64,000 nt of DNA. Source: Epiperipatus broadwayi (Eukaryota > Onychophora > Udeonychophora > Euonychophora > Peripatidae). The DNA lies in assembly GCA_028023455.1 (NCBI GenBank), contig JAQFVV010000020.1, positions 10,339,092 to 10,403,091 of the forward strand, given 5' to 3'. This document shows positions 22,925-34,749 of the stretch, piece after piece. The notes below the pieces were generated by a model that saw only the letters and a program-made list of their open reading frames with translations, was not told the DNA's origin and ran no database searches. A program made the translations under genes and the position numbers. The first letter of the stretch is position 1. The number at the start of each line of letters is the position of its first letter.

Positions 22925-23880
22925 TATTCTTAACAGTTTTGACTGTTTCTAGCAGTCTTCACCACATCTACAAAATTTAAACATTATATCAATACAACCA
23001 TATTTCATACATATATCTATTATAGTCTTACAATTTTATTAACTTAATTATTAACATCACTTTATTCATTAAACTTACTATTCTATAACTTTTAACTTTT
23101 TAATTCTATTTTATCCTTTATTTTTCTTATTTATTTTTATTCTTAATTATTATCATATTTATATTTATTCACCTTTTACCTTTGCTGTAATTTTAAAATT
23201 CAATGTAATATTTATGAAATGTTTCTTATATTATTATATTCATATATTTAATCTTATTTTTAATTCACTTTTTTCTACATATTATCTTTTTTTTTATTAT
23301 CTTATTCCATTCCTTAGTTCCTTTTTTATCCATATTTTATTCCTGCTTCTTTCATTTACTTGATTTTTATAAAATTATTTTCATAATGTGTTTTTATTTA
23401 TATTTTACTTCTTACCTTATTCTCTACATTTTCTCTCTTCCTCCATCATTTTCTCTATCCCATCAACCTTCCTACTTCCTTTTTTATATTTATATACAGG
23501 TCCCTCTATTATCTATTATAAAAACTACTTATTTATTTTATTTTTATTAGTTTTCATTTTTGAATTTTTACTTTTATATTTATTTTTTATACTAAGATTG
23601 TTTTTAAACCCCCTTCTCTATTAATATTTGATTTTATCTTCTTTATTAAAACTGCCTCCCTTATTTTTCTATCTCTTCTACTACTTGCATAACTTATCAT
23701 TCTAATATTGTTTTTCTAGTTTGACCTATCTCCATAAAATACATATATACCGGTGATCCTTTATCATATTTATGTTGCTTTAACCTAGTATATATTGAAT
23801 TTTTTATCTCGCCTACATATTTATTTGTAATCCCTTTATCCTTACATTTTCTACATTTCTATCTCATAAACCCTATTTAT
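22925..23880 (-). mobile_element. Decayed Penelope-like element with GIY-YIG trace
   Basis: The minus strand is purine-rich and between about 23840 and 23740 translates to KYVGEIKNSIYTRLKQHK, which resembles the YIG...R...H part of a GIY-YIG endonuclease. Downstream on the minus strand (22930-22970) lies GUGAAGACUG..CAGUCAAAAC, similar to the 3' sequence of the better-preserved element at 25870-26800 (GAGAAGACUGC..GCAGUGAAAC) and to a worn hammerhead core. Frameshifts are frequent. Extent and orientation are approximate. Confidence 0.5.
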
Positions 23881-24129
23881 ATATTTCTTTTCTCCACTTA
23901 TTTATCTATTATCTAAAATATCCATTATATTTTTCTTTCTTTTATTTACTACTTTATATTTAATATCATTTTTAAATTATTTATTAATTTTTCTAATAAT
24001 ATTATTAATTCTCCTTACTATACTACTATCATTAACTTTTATTCCTATGTATTCCTTCTTTTCTTTTTCCCTTCTTCCCTCTTTTTTATATAACTCTGCT
24101 ATCTTTTTTATATTCTTAAAAGTATTGAT

Positions 24130-25127
24130 TAATAATATATATATTTTTAATAGTCAATTTTTAAGAAAAGTTAGTTAATTAGTTCAATGGTGAGGAATTA
24201 TTATATTTGTTTTTTAATTATTTTAACTGTAGCTGGATGTGAGTAAAGGCCCTCTCTACATCTGGTTATGTAGATTAGCTTATCCATTTAAGAAACAATA
24301 TTTACCTCGAAATGTTTATTTATTTAAGAAATTTTAGTAAACGAGTGATATAAAACAATTTCAATAAGTAAAAAAAATATTATATTATTATTATTAAATA
24401 TTCAAAATTTTAATATTCAGTATAATTTACTTATTTTTTTATTTTTTTTATAAAGACCAATTGGGGAATATAGAAACAGTGGAAATTATATTCAAAATTG
24501 TAATTAAACAGAAATATTTACAAAATGGAAGTTGAAAGCAAAATATTGGAAATAGGGATGGAGATTAGGTATAATGAGAAATAGAAAAATAATATGATAT
24601 CTCTATTTTTTATGGCTGATATAGAATTTTGGTTGCACATTCGGAAAAAGATATGAAACTGTTTTAAAGAAGTATGAATATACAAGTAATAACATGAAAA
24701 ATTAAATTCAACGAAGAAAAATTAATTAATAATTAATGGGAAGATAAAAACAAAGTAAGTAAAATGGGGGATTTCTGATTTTATTTAAGAATATATTTCA
24801 CATTATACCATTACATCCCAATCCATGGAAAATTTCAAAGAAATTAAATTTATTTATTATGATAGCATTAATAAAAAAGTATATAAGGATTAGTAAATCA
24901 TTAAACTTTATTGATATTTAAACCTAATATTTAAATAATTTATTACAACCAACTATTCAATCATTAAATGTACTGTTATTTTCTATTTTTGCAATTGGAG
25001 AGCATAAAACATGATTCAAATATCTCAGTTTTTATTTGCTCTTACTCATTTTGCTATTTTATAATTAATATTCAGTATTTACAAAAATAAAGTACGTTGT
25101 ATTAATTTATATAAATAGTGTGTAAAA
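24130..25127. other. AT-rich DNA, no feature recognised
   Basis: No supported gene or repeat. Confidence 0.4.
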
Positions 25128-25555
25128 GGTCTGCCCATCCCTCACATATGTATGTATAAATGGATTATTCTCCTGTACATGAGGGGTCAGAATGATTAAT
25201 AAGTCAATGTGGGTAGGATGACAACCTTGGCACTAACAAGGGCTTTGAACGTTCCATCATCAGATTTTCAATGAAATGGAAGGCTGAAGAATTGTGAATT
25301 GGAATAGTTTGAAGCCTGTCCATTAAAGTATGAGCTATCTTAATATAAAGCTGAGTGCTGATTATATATGTGTGTGAGAATAGTAATCTAGACCAACTGA
25401 TGATTGCTGGTTTAGCATGAAATACGTATATTGGTGATTATTTATCTTTTCAACATGTGTGTGATCAGGTGGGTCAGCAATGAGATGGCATTGAGAGTAG
25501 TGGGTCATGTGAAAGTCTGAGTTCGAATCCCGAATATATTACATATATAAATGCA
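25128..25555 (+). repeat. Family B ribozyme repeat, nearly full-length copy
   Basis: Reads in order: GGTCTGCCCATCCCTC, CATATGTATG, CTCCTGTACATGAGGGGTCA, CGTTCCATCATCAGATTTTC, AAGCCTGTCCATTAAAGTAT, CTATCTTAATATAAAGCTGA, the hammerhead, GATTATTTATCTTTTCAACA, and a closing GTGGGTCATGTGAAAGTCTG with AGTTCGAATCCC. The last string matches the tRNA B box consensus (GGTTCGANTCC), so the end of the element may be tRNA-related. There is no ORF. This is the best single copy for building a consensus. Confidence 0.8.
25392..25435 (+). ncRNA. Hammerhead ribozyme motif, family B (palindromic stem III)
   Basis: ACCAA, CUGAUGA, UUGCU-GGUUU-AGCAU, GAA, AUACGUAU, A, UUGGU. Stem I is five perfect pairs. Stem III is a perfect 8-nt palindrome with no loop, which cannot close as a monomer hairpin but could form a dimer. 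The cleavage triplet is AUA. As in the 12.37-kb copy, the 11.1 base is U (CpG to TpG), leaving a U/U mismatch at the base of stem II. Confidence 0.65.
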
Positions 25556-25869
25556 GGTTTAAGCCTGTACAATGTAAATAATAATTGTTTATTTTTATTT
25601 TGTGCTTTTAAACATCTGATATTTTTTTGCTATCTTAATGTTATTAAATAATTTTAAACCAATAAATAAATATATAATTATAAGAATTATAGACATCCTC
25701 GTTCTTATATTTTAAACACATGGTTATGGAACAGATCTTTTCAGCTCTGCCAAAAAGCTACCTACATATTTTAAAATGCCATAAATTATTGTTGTGAATT
25801 AATTGCTTGCTAAAAAATATGCATAAACACATACCTATAATGTATATATAAAATTTATTCTAAAAAAGT

Positions 25870-26800
25870 TCAGCAATTCAAATATATATATATTAAACCA
25901 AATATATATATAATATTATATCAAAACTACCCCAAATCCAAAATTAGACCAGACCAGCATAAAAATAATATTAAAACACAATCTAAGGTTTCACTGCTAC
26001 AAGCAGTCTTCTCAAGTGTAAAGAACTACAAAAACTACACAATATATATAATATTAAAAACTACCCACAAATCCATTCACTTCCCACCCACCCCTTAATA
26101 TTAAAAGAACTCTTAAATAAGTTAATTGCTTCAGAATAATAAATTTTCAATAATAAAGACTCTTTAATTCTTCTTTTGATTTCATTTCTCTCACAGAAGA
26201 CAACCTTAGCTTCATCAAAATCAATAGTGTGGCCTGTATCTTTTTCATGGACATACAAAGCAGAACTAAGATATCTATTTTTAACTCTACTTTTATGAAC
26301 CTTTATTCTTTCATTTAAACTCAAACTACTCTGACCTATGTAAACCTTCTTACAAAATAAACAAGGAATAAAATATACTACACCAGGAATAGTCTTTCTA
26401 TCAAAAACTTCTTTTGTATTATTTAATAAATTATTCAATGTAACACCCCTTTTCCAAGCAATTTTCTTATTTCCAAACAATTTACTATTTCTACACACAA
26501 TTTTATAAGAAGACAATTTAAATGGCAAAGAAATAAAATCATATTTTTCTTTAACCTTTACATCCTTACAAATATTACTATTAAATAAAATACTTTTAAC
26601 AAATTTATCAGAGTATCCAACACTCAAGTAATCTTTATAAAATTGATATTTCTGAAACAAAGCTACCCCACTAGAATTATTTAATTTAATATTCCTATGA
26701 CAATAATTCCTTAAAGCAGCTACTTTGTGAGATACAGACTGATAGCTATCAGGTTTAATTATAGATCTTAATTCTTTACTTTTAACTAAATGAAATTTGG
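25870..26800 (-). mobile_element. Penelope-like element, 5'-truncated
   Basis: The minus strand carries the C-terminal part of a Penelope-like polyprotein (26061-26790) followed by a 3' region with GAGAAGACUGCUUGUAGCAG and UGAAACCUUAG (about 25983-26022). That is a worn hammerhead-like motif of the kind known in Penelope-like long terminal regions. A TATATATA tail (25880-25920) ends the element. Upstream of about 26800 the reading frame is closed and the reverse transcriptase domain is absent, so the insertion is 5'-truncated, as is common for these elements. Confidence 0.75.
26061..26790 (-). pseudogene. Penelope-like GIY-YIG endonuclease, C-terminal fragment
   Basis: The endonuclease of Penelope-like retroelements nicks target DNA for target-primed reverse transcription. 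From the first in-frame Met (26660) the frame encodes 199 residues, but it is open upstream to about 26790 through SKELRSIIKPDSYQSVSHKV, so the Met is not a true start. The GIY-like GVVYF is at residues 93-97, Cys100 and Cys103 form the CxxC typical of these enzymes, YIG is at 107-109, and the catalytic-type Arg is at 118 (SLNERIKVHK). A conserved-looking AINLFKSS is near 178-185. No stop or frameshift lies in the endonuclease part, so this copy is relatively young, but it is unlikely to be mobile alone without a reverse transcriptase. Alternative: another GIY-YIG retroelement class; the CxxC makes Penelope-like the best fit. Confidence 0.8.
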
Positions 26801-27665
26801 ATTAATGAGATTTGAATTAATGATGTTTGCTTTTGTTATGTTTTTGAATTTAACAAAAGTTGAGGAGGATTAAAGAATTAACTGAAAGTTCTTCTGAAAT
26901 TGAAAGATTGTATATACTAGTTAATTATCATTATAATTATTATATATAATATTATATATATTACAAAAAAAAATCAAATCAGATGTCACATGACTTAATT
27001 TATATATATTAGTGGGTAAAAAATATTTGATATATGATACGAATGAATAGGATGTGACAGACATAATGCACTTTGAAAATAAATATTTCAACCAATGGAG
27101 ATTGAATGCATTAATCCACTACTAGATGTTACTTCTAGGTATCTTCTTAATCCTTTACATTGTAGGAAGTTGATAAATTTGTAGTTACATGTTTATCTCA
27201 CCTGAGCATCAACAGATTTCCATTGAATTTAGAATAGAGTAGGTCAATTCACAAACCATTTCTACCACTGCCGTGCATGATATGTATATATAGACTATCT
27301 TACTAAACATCTACAATCCGCAGAAATAAATATATAATTTAAATTAGAATATATTTTTCTTTTTTGAGTGGATGATGCCATATGCTAAATTATCTATAAT
27401 TCCACTTCCAATCTTAATAGTTATATTTGTAGTCGGTGGTCAGTTTCCAGAGCAGAAACTCTGCTACATATAAACTTAAAAATCTACTTAGCATTTGTAT
27501 ATTGATCAGTTCATAGAATAATATTTAAGTTTTTAAAAATGAAAAACAAATAATTTCATTGCGATATAAAAATTAACAAAAAAAAAAAAAACTAGCAAAT
27601 TATAATACAATACATATAAGTACAACTTCAATTCATCAATTTTCTATTTCTCTCTTTATTATTAT
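26801..27665. other. AT-rich DNA with one family A-short end fragment
   Basis: AATCAGATGTCACATGACTT at about 26973-26992 is a solitary copy of the motif that borders the A-short ribozyme repeats. Nothing else was recognised. Confidence 0.4.
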
Positions 27666-28070
27666 ATAAGGGATTCAAACTCCGACTTTCACATGACCCT
27701 CAACTCTGCATGCCATTTCATATTGCTGACTCACCTGATCCCACACATGTTAAAAAGATAAATAATCACCAATATATGTATTTCATGCTAAACAGTTGGT
27801 CCAGATTACTATCTCCACACATATATACAATCAATGCTCAGTTTTATATTAAGATAGCCAATCTTCATACTTTAATGGAAGGCTTCAAACTACTCCAACC
27901 CACAACTTTTCAGCCATCCATTTCTTTGAAAATCTGATGATGGAACGTTCAAAGCCCAACTTAGTGCCAATGTTGTCATACCCATGTTGATGTTAGTCAT
28001 TCTGACCCCTCATGTACTGGAGAATAATTCATTTACATACATATGCGAGGGATGGGCAGACCTTTAACCT
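27666..28070 (-). repeat. Family B ribozyme repeat, hammerhead deleted
   Basis: A minus-orientation copy from GGTCTGCCCATCCCTCGCAT (about 28048-28067) to GGAGTTTGAATCCC (about 27667-27680). The ribozyme segment has lost the CUGAUGA half: the plus strand reads TTTCATGCTAAACAGTTGGT instead of TTTCGTGCTAAACCAGCACT followed by CATCAG. The rest of the copy matches the 25.1-kb copy well. Confidence 0.78.
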
Positions 28071-28905
28071 ATTATGAAAAGCATGTATGAATTTTCTCTA
28101 CAAATAATTTTATAATGAATTACTTTGAAGTAAATACAATGTTTGTAAAAATTTACTTATAGTGGCATAGCTTGATAATTATGATTAATATCTTATGAGA
28201 TTCACTGCTGAAAAAAATCTGCTCATGCCTGGCCTAAATGAACAGGCCTGGTTGGTTTAAGTGTATGTTAAGGGCTTATTGTTCACTAATAAAAAATAAT
28301 GAACAGCCACTAGTAAAACAAATATGGCCATTTTAATTCCCAAAAAAAAAAATTAAAAAAGGAGAAAAAAAAACTGTTCTAGAAAGGTTTGCAATGACTA
28401 TGCAAATAAATTTTGAATCACAAATATGTCCACATATATGATATGCTGGTCCATTTTTTTGTTTGATATTTTAGAAAATATCTTTTAATTTCTTCAGCAG
28501 AAAACTTTTCTTTCTAACCATATCTAATTGCAGCTCTTCAATGTATTTGTTTCCCTGCCAAATCTTTTCAATGGAACCAATTGACAATGCTTTTTAGAAT
28601 AATTTTGAGATAATCCTTATGATATAAATGAGGTCTGCCTCTCCCATGAAAACAATATTCAAGTTTCCTATAAAACACTCTTTTCTAAATCTTGCATTGC
28701 TCATTCATTTTGCATGTTTGATCGAATGAAGATATGATTTTACAATACTGAGCATAAAATCATATCCAGAAAAATGAAAAACATATTGATAGGTTTTATA
28801 ATCTTGCCTTTGTATTTTTAATGTTTTACAGAACATCCTTAAATGAAACTTTACTCATATTATTATAATACGCTCATGGACTGTCCAAATTTCATTTCAG
28901 TATTA
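28071..28905. other. AT-rich DNA, no feature recognised
   Basis: No supported feature. Confidence 0.4.
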
Positions 28906-29115
28906 AGATCACAACATTAACTCACTGCAAATCACAAGATTTCATGAAGGAAAATTAGTAAAGTAAATAATGGACTTAAACAGTGACGAGAACAACTTCA
29001 CGCTTCCAAATTGGGATGCTTCAGATTGGCCTATATAAGTAGAAATTTAGGTTAATGATAAGACAGCCACTCTTATCTTCATAAAAGTCACTATCTTGTG
29101 TCATGGTTTGTGAGG
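28906..29115 (+). repeat. Dispersed repeat shared with 7110-7320
   Basis: Contains GATGCTTCAGATTGGCCTAT followed by ATAAGTAG and TATCTTGTGTC, in the same order as the 7.1-kb copy. Function unknown. It lies just beyond the 3' end of the LINE at 29245. Confidence 0.45.
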
Positions 29116-29781
29116 TCCCTCTATCGGCAAAATAATATTGCCTGACTATTAGAAATTTTAAGACGCATTCGTTACAGGTTAAAGCCTGTTTAAGTGTTTA
29201 CATATACTTCCCGTGTACTCTATAAAATATAATTATAACTATAATAAATTAGGGAAAACAACAGCTCTATATGCAGCCAATTTAATTGCAGTAGTTATTT
29301 GCCTTTGATGAATTACTCTTTCTTTCAAAGTGTTAAAAGAAACACAACATATTGGAATCTTCGTTATATTTCAACATCTAAATCCACCTTTCTATATATA
29401 AAACTACTAAGAATACATTCTCAAATTGATAATAATCCTTACTAAAAGTTGCTCAGGATTTTTTTCCATTACTAGATAAAGAACTAGAGTTTTAGAATAT
29501 TAAAATCAAAGTCTGCAAATGTTGCATTCAAAACATTCCTTTCAACTGGCAAAAAAAAAAAAAAAGCACTATCATCAACTTATAGAATCCAATAAGTTCT
29601 TGTTTTGCTTTAAATTAATTCCCAATAAAAATTCCACCATCAAACTGCATCATATCTTAAATCTCCTTGATTAAACTATCTATAAACAATTTCAAAGACT
29701 ATTATAAAAATTGAAAACACTGCTGTAACAAATCCATATCTCTTATTTAACAAGTTTTTCGGTAATTATAAGTACCTTTTC

Positions 29782-30845
29782 AATAATTATAATGTAATCG
29801 GGCTTGGCCACTTGATGGCGTTGTTGGAAGTCAAAAACAATACAATACAATGTTCGGGGCCGCGTTATATTTTTAAATCAAATCGCCATTTTTTTTTTTT
29901 TTGTTATTAATTTATTGACTGCCATAACTTTTTTTTTCATGCCTTTTTATTAAAAAAGTTGTTTAATTTTAATTTTGTTTTTAGTAAATGACAACCTTTT
30001 TTTTTATTTTTAAATCGCTGTTTTTGGACAAAGCTGCTACTCTGTGATGTCTATTTAGCGATGTCCTTCGCTTAATTATTGCTTTCTACATAATAAAACA
30101 ATTGTGTAGGGTTAGGATTAGTTTTAGGGTTAGTTTAGGGTTAGATTTAGTTTTAGGGTTAGTGTTCTGTTTTTTGTAATGCTAAAATAAAAGATATCAA
30201 AACCGTAACCGTAGTCAGACAAAATAAAGAAACTCAAACTTTTTTAAACAACAACAAACACAAATAAATATCTTATTTATTTATTAAACATGTTTATAAT
30301 ATGTGTTTTCTATGAAATTTACAAAAAATCGTGTATATTTTTATTGGACAGCAGAAATACTCGGCTTCTGTTTTCAGCAACTGTGGAAAAAGTTACATGA
30401 TCGCTAGCTATTTTATGAACTATGTGGTATTTCAAGTGAAAATGAGATTTCGCACACGAACTCGGCCGAATTGTTGACGTACCCTCGGCAAGCTTTTACA
30501 CATTACACCTTCTCAAAATAAGGGTGTGGTCATTTGGAAAATTACTATAAAGTCAGGTTTCTTAAATTCATTACAAATACAAAGATTGGGTAACGTATAT
30601 TGTAAAAATTTGACTAATCAAACTACAACACATATATATCAAACTGTACATGAAAGATAAGTGTGTGTATTCACAGTAACTGTCGCGAAGCAGAAATAGG
30701 CCGTATTATTTCTGCATTACATGGCTAAGACAAACATTACATGTTTTCTATAGCCGTAAGTCAGGCCTTGTAAACTGCATTTGTTAGGTGTTTTGGCGAG
30801 CCAGAACGCCATCAAGTGGCCAAGCCCGATTAGGTTATAAGTACC
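29782..30845 (+). mobile_element. GGT-type DNA transposon, copy 3 (inserted in the LINE)
   Basis: Inverted ends: the left one reads AATAATTATAATGTAATCGG and the complement of the right one GGTACTTATAACCTAATCGG; both continue GCTTGGCCACTTGATGGCGTT. Target duplication candidates are ACCTTTTC (29774-29781) and AGTTTTTC (30846-30853), six of eight identical, so this is an older insertion than copies 1 and 2. The interior has the same TTAGGG-like block (about 30109-30165) followed by GTAATGCTAAAATAAAAGAT. LINE reverse transcriptase text lies on both sides, so the LINE was there first. Confidence 0.8.
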
Positions 30846-30871
30846 AGTTTTTCTTTCAAATGCCCGAGTTT

Positions 30872-31072
30872 CTACTTGTAATAATAACATTTCCTCTCAT
30901 TATCATGTAGAAACTGTATAATATGAATAAATTTTGTTGGACAATCAACTAATTTCAAACAATGCCATAGATCTTTACTATTGATTGAATCAAATGCCTT
31001 GATTAAATCAATAAAAGCAGTATATAAATCAGTTTTGTTAATGATCTTTTTTTTGTATTTGCCTGGCAACAA
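30872..31072 (-). pseudogene. LINE reverse transcriptase fragment
   Basis: A 66-codon open stretch containing FIDLIKAFDSINSKDLW, the reverse-transcriptase motif with the first catalytic Asp (F-x-D-L-x-K-A-F-D), followed by a KLVDCPTKFIHIIQFLHD segment typical of the same domain. Upstream and downstream parts are in other frames; the YADD motif region is not readable. It is interrupted 26 bp further on by the DNA transposon ending at 30845. Not a functional gene. Confidence 0.8.
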
Positions 31073-32729
31073 AAATTATATCTATAATGCTTCACAATTC
31101 TCTAAAAGCACAATGCATTTCTGATAACCATGCATCTATGATTAGAAGTAATCTATTCAACAAAATTCTTAAAGGTATCTTTCTTGTAGTGGACAACAAT
31201 ATTTCATGATAATAACTACAATCTTATCTATTCCTTTTGTTTTTAAAAATTGGAATACCAAAAGCATCCTTAAAATTGGATTGCATAACTTCATGGGTCC
31301 ATTTATTCCTAACAAATTCTAATATTTTTGAAATTAACATATAATCACTATATTTTAAAACTTCTCTAGGAATTTCATTACAACCTGTAACTTTTTTATT
31401 TTTAAGACTATAGAATCATTTTGACCACTAAAATGGATATCTTTGTCCAAGTCTAAATAAGTACATAAAACAATTATACCACTGAAAATCTGCATCTCAA
31501 TTTGTGTATCCCTATTCAAAAGATGATTAAAATAGCCCTTTCACCTGTTCAAAATATCATTGTCATTATATGATTACTGTAGCTAGATTTAATAGAATTG
31601 TGATACTGTTTCTCAGATTCAAACATTGATTTCCAAGCACCAAAAGATTTTAAATGATCACAATCAGCAAATGTCTCTACCTTCTTTGCAGTTTTAATCC
31701 ACCAATCATTTTCAAGCCTTCTGTCAATTGGTGAACTTCTGCCTTCAAAACTTTATTATAAAATTCAATATTTAAACTATTATTTCATCAAATAGAAAAA
31801 TTCACATTTCCTTTTAATCAAATCACTAATAAAACCATTCAGTCATGATTCTTCTTTTTAGTGAACATTTACTTGTATCTACAACACATTCCTTAAGAGA
31901 CAATTCCATGCTTCAGTAAAAATTCAAATTAGTAATTTTAAGGTTTAATAACTGTTCAAATTTCATATATATAATAGATTCTTTTAAAAAATGAACACCA
32001 ATTTTCTTGTGATAATTGGAATATCTATTTTTTTTAACACAACTATCATTTTAATCTTGGAGCACATGAATCGAATGATCTTTCCAATAATCTATGCTTG
32101 AAAGTTCTCACATAATGTAAACTCTTGTATTCTGATTCCTAACTATAAAGTAATCTATTGATGTGGATGCACCTATGTTCCTTAATAATAATTTTATTCC
32201 TAAGCAAAGTGTTCATGATAGTCAAGCAATGTGTTATGCAAAATTCATTAATAACAAACCATTTGAATTTACAGCTCTGACATCATTACTTCTAGTAAGA
32301 TTAGCCAAAGTCTACTATTTGTACCAACAAGTATCAAAGTATTAAAAAAAAAAATTTTGATCTTTTATCCAACAAGCAATAAAAGCATTCTTTCCCGGAA
32401 ATCTCTGAATCCAAGACTGGAGCATAAGCATTAATAAAATGAGTACTAGTATCATTATGCAAAGCAAGTTGTAACACCATTAGCCTTTCACTACCACAAG
32501 CAATTCCAACAATAGGATATTAGATGAACACCTTGCATTCTCATTATCAAATTCATCCATTTATTTAAAAAATTTCTTTCTCTGGAAAACTTGTTTCATT
32601 AAGAACATCTAAATCAATCTATAATCTTGACAGTTCCTTGGTTAGCAGTGCAGTCCTCCATTCTAGTCTTAAAGAATTTGTACAGTTAAGTTTGCACATT
32701 CCACGTACCTATATTTAGAAAAAAATAAT

Positions 32730-34745
32730 TTATATTCACCTTTAATACTATCACTGCCTCCTTCTTTCCCACTATCACTGATATTATTATTATTTCTACA
32801 GCTATATTGAGTAATCCATAAGTCGTGACAACCCAGCCAGACTGTGTGAGACAGACCAATTTTAGACATTTTATTCCACTTTTGTAGTAGGCAAAGGAAT
32901 CCTTAAATAAATATGCCAAAAACATACTCCTGTCTTACTCAAATCAAATTCCAAACCAACTCATTAATCCCTCAAGCAAAGATAATTAAAGACTGCCAGC
33001 CTACTAATCATGTCCCTGTCATTGCTTTCTTAATTCTCAAGGCTTGAAGTAAAAAAAAGGGAATTGTAATCAGAAATGTTGTGCATGTAGTTAAAGGATG
33101 GAAATATTGTTGGGGAAACACATACCCCATTATCACAGTTAGTATAAAATATCTGATGGTATGAGAGATTCATGGCAACTGGGTCCTACAATAATTTAAA
33201 TGACTGAAAATGAGAAAATAGGAAATGGTTGTTTATATCACAAATAATACTTATCTTTTTATGAACCAGCTATCCTAGAAGTCTTTTGGTCAGGCATTAT
33301 TATTTATTATTCACAATTGACTTTTATGTCTACCTGAACCAAGTATCTTACAAGGCTCTTGGTCAGGTATTATTTATATATTTTTCACAACTGACCTTCA
33401 TATCTAAAGATTATTCCACTATTAATTATCTGCTGAACTTGTCATAGTGTGAGCACAGCACTCAACAAAAATTGCAATATCACCACAAGTCCAACAATAA
33501 GCTGATAATGATAAATAAAATTATGGGGCATGCCTAGAAAAGAATAAGATGTTAAATATTTAGGCATTTGTAATACAACTATATGCAGAAAATTATATAT
33601 ATATGAACTTTAATTAAATTTAAATGTTTGTACCTAAAAATCATTTATGCATTTATTGAAATATGATTGCCACGAAAAAGTACTTGGTAAAAAAGATAGC
33701 ACTTCTACAGTAAATTAGTAGTGATAAACATCAATAGATTTTTTTTAAAAAATGTGGCATATGAAGAGCTACATAGGATTTCACTTAATTGACTTTGTTA
33801 ATCAAATATTACTTTTTTAATTTTTGTCCCTAGTCATATATATAAAATGTAAGAATGATATATTACTTATAAATTAAGATCATGGTGCAAGGAGTAGAAA
33901 AAAAGTGAAGAAAACTGTTATTTTGACCTACTTTATTTAAGTTTCTTAATTTTTGCAATGGATACTTGCTTGTTTTCTCTCCTCGTAATTTTAATTTTGA
34001 TCCTTCCTTATTAAACCATTATAAATCTTTTCGTACATTATAACATGTTATAAAGTTTCTAGTACTGTTCTTCTATTAAGTGTACAAGTTCTAAATTCTT
34101 ATTAACAAGGGAGGTAAACCACAGTATTAAAAAAAAACATTTTCAAATACAATAAAATATCTCTTAACCTTTTAATATTCAAGTTATTTTTATTCAAAGC
34201 ACTCCAAGTTTAATTTTATATTAATTTCACCATTACTATTTATCTATATCAATAATCCCACCCCCACTCTAAAACTTGTTTTTATTTCATATGAATTACA
34301 TTATTTTTTATAAAGTTTACTTTATTTTTTAAACATATTTTATGATTATTATCACAGATTATATATTATTAAATATCTGAAAAGATAATAAATAAATGTC
34401 ATAAATTTTCAAAATACAATAGTAAATAGATACTTTGCAAATTTCATTTTGATTATTTATATTTTCTTTTTTTAAATAATCATATATAAGCTCTTGATGG
34501 AGATCAGAAAATATAGACGAAAGTAGGGTTTAAATTAATAAAAATTATGATTCATATAAAATAAAAAGATATATATTGATTGATTATCTTGAAAGGAAAA
34601 AAAAATAATGGACAATTTTTATTAACTAATTAATAAGGATTGTATAATTTTAATAATTAATAATTAACTAAGAGCGCAGACATTTTAGTTATATGAAATT
34701 TCTATAAAAGTTTAGTCTACAGAAGGTTAAGAGAAAATTTTAATA
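32730..34745. other. AT-rich DNA, no feature recognised
   Basis: The two overlapping minus-strand ORFs at 32669-32925 cover the LINE 5' end and are not host genes. From about 33050 on nothing was recognised. Confidence 0.4.
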
Positions 34746-34749
34746 TAAC

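Larger units (their letters stand above)
29245..32725 (-). mobile_element. Degenerate LINE (endonuclease plus reverse transcriptase), split by a DNA transposon
   Basis: Reading the minus strand from high to low coordinates: GTWNVQT and RLEWRTALLTKELSRL (about 32715-32590), the start of an APE-type endonuclease; then IPLRILLNRL and IIDIIFVARQIQKK (about 31170-31040, different frames), the front of the reverse transcriptase; then TAFIDLIKAFDSINSKDLW (about 31025-30965). After the inserted element 29782-30845 the text resumes with a GFVTAVFSIF-like string, and TTAIKLAAYRAVVFPNLL (about 29300-29250) matches the end region of such LINE proteins. Many stops and frameshifts make it a fossil. It belongs to the group whose proteins begin with GTWNVRT and contain FVDLTKAFDTV. 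Confidence 0.8.

Noticed and set aside
23388-23624. 78-codon + strand ORF rich in Phe and Leu, membrane-like
   Set aside because: It is the complement of a purine-rich, decayed Penelope-like coding strand; hydrophobicity follows from pyrimidine-rich codons.
26973-26992. Palindromic CACATGAC as a transcription-factor (E-box-like) site
   Set aside because: It occurs as a fixed part of a dispersed repeat border, so there is no reason to read it as a regulatory site.
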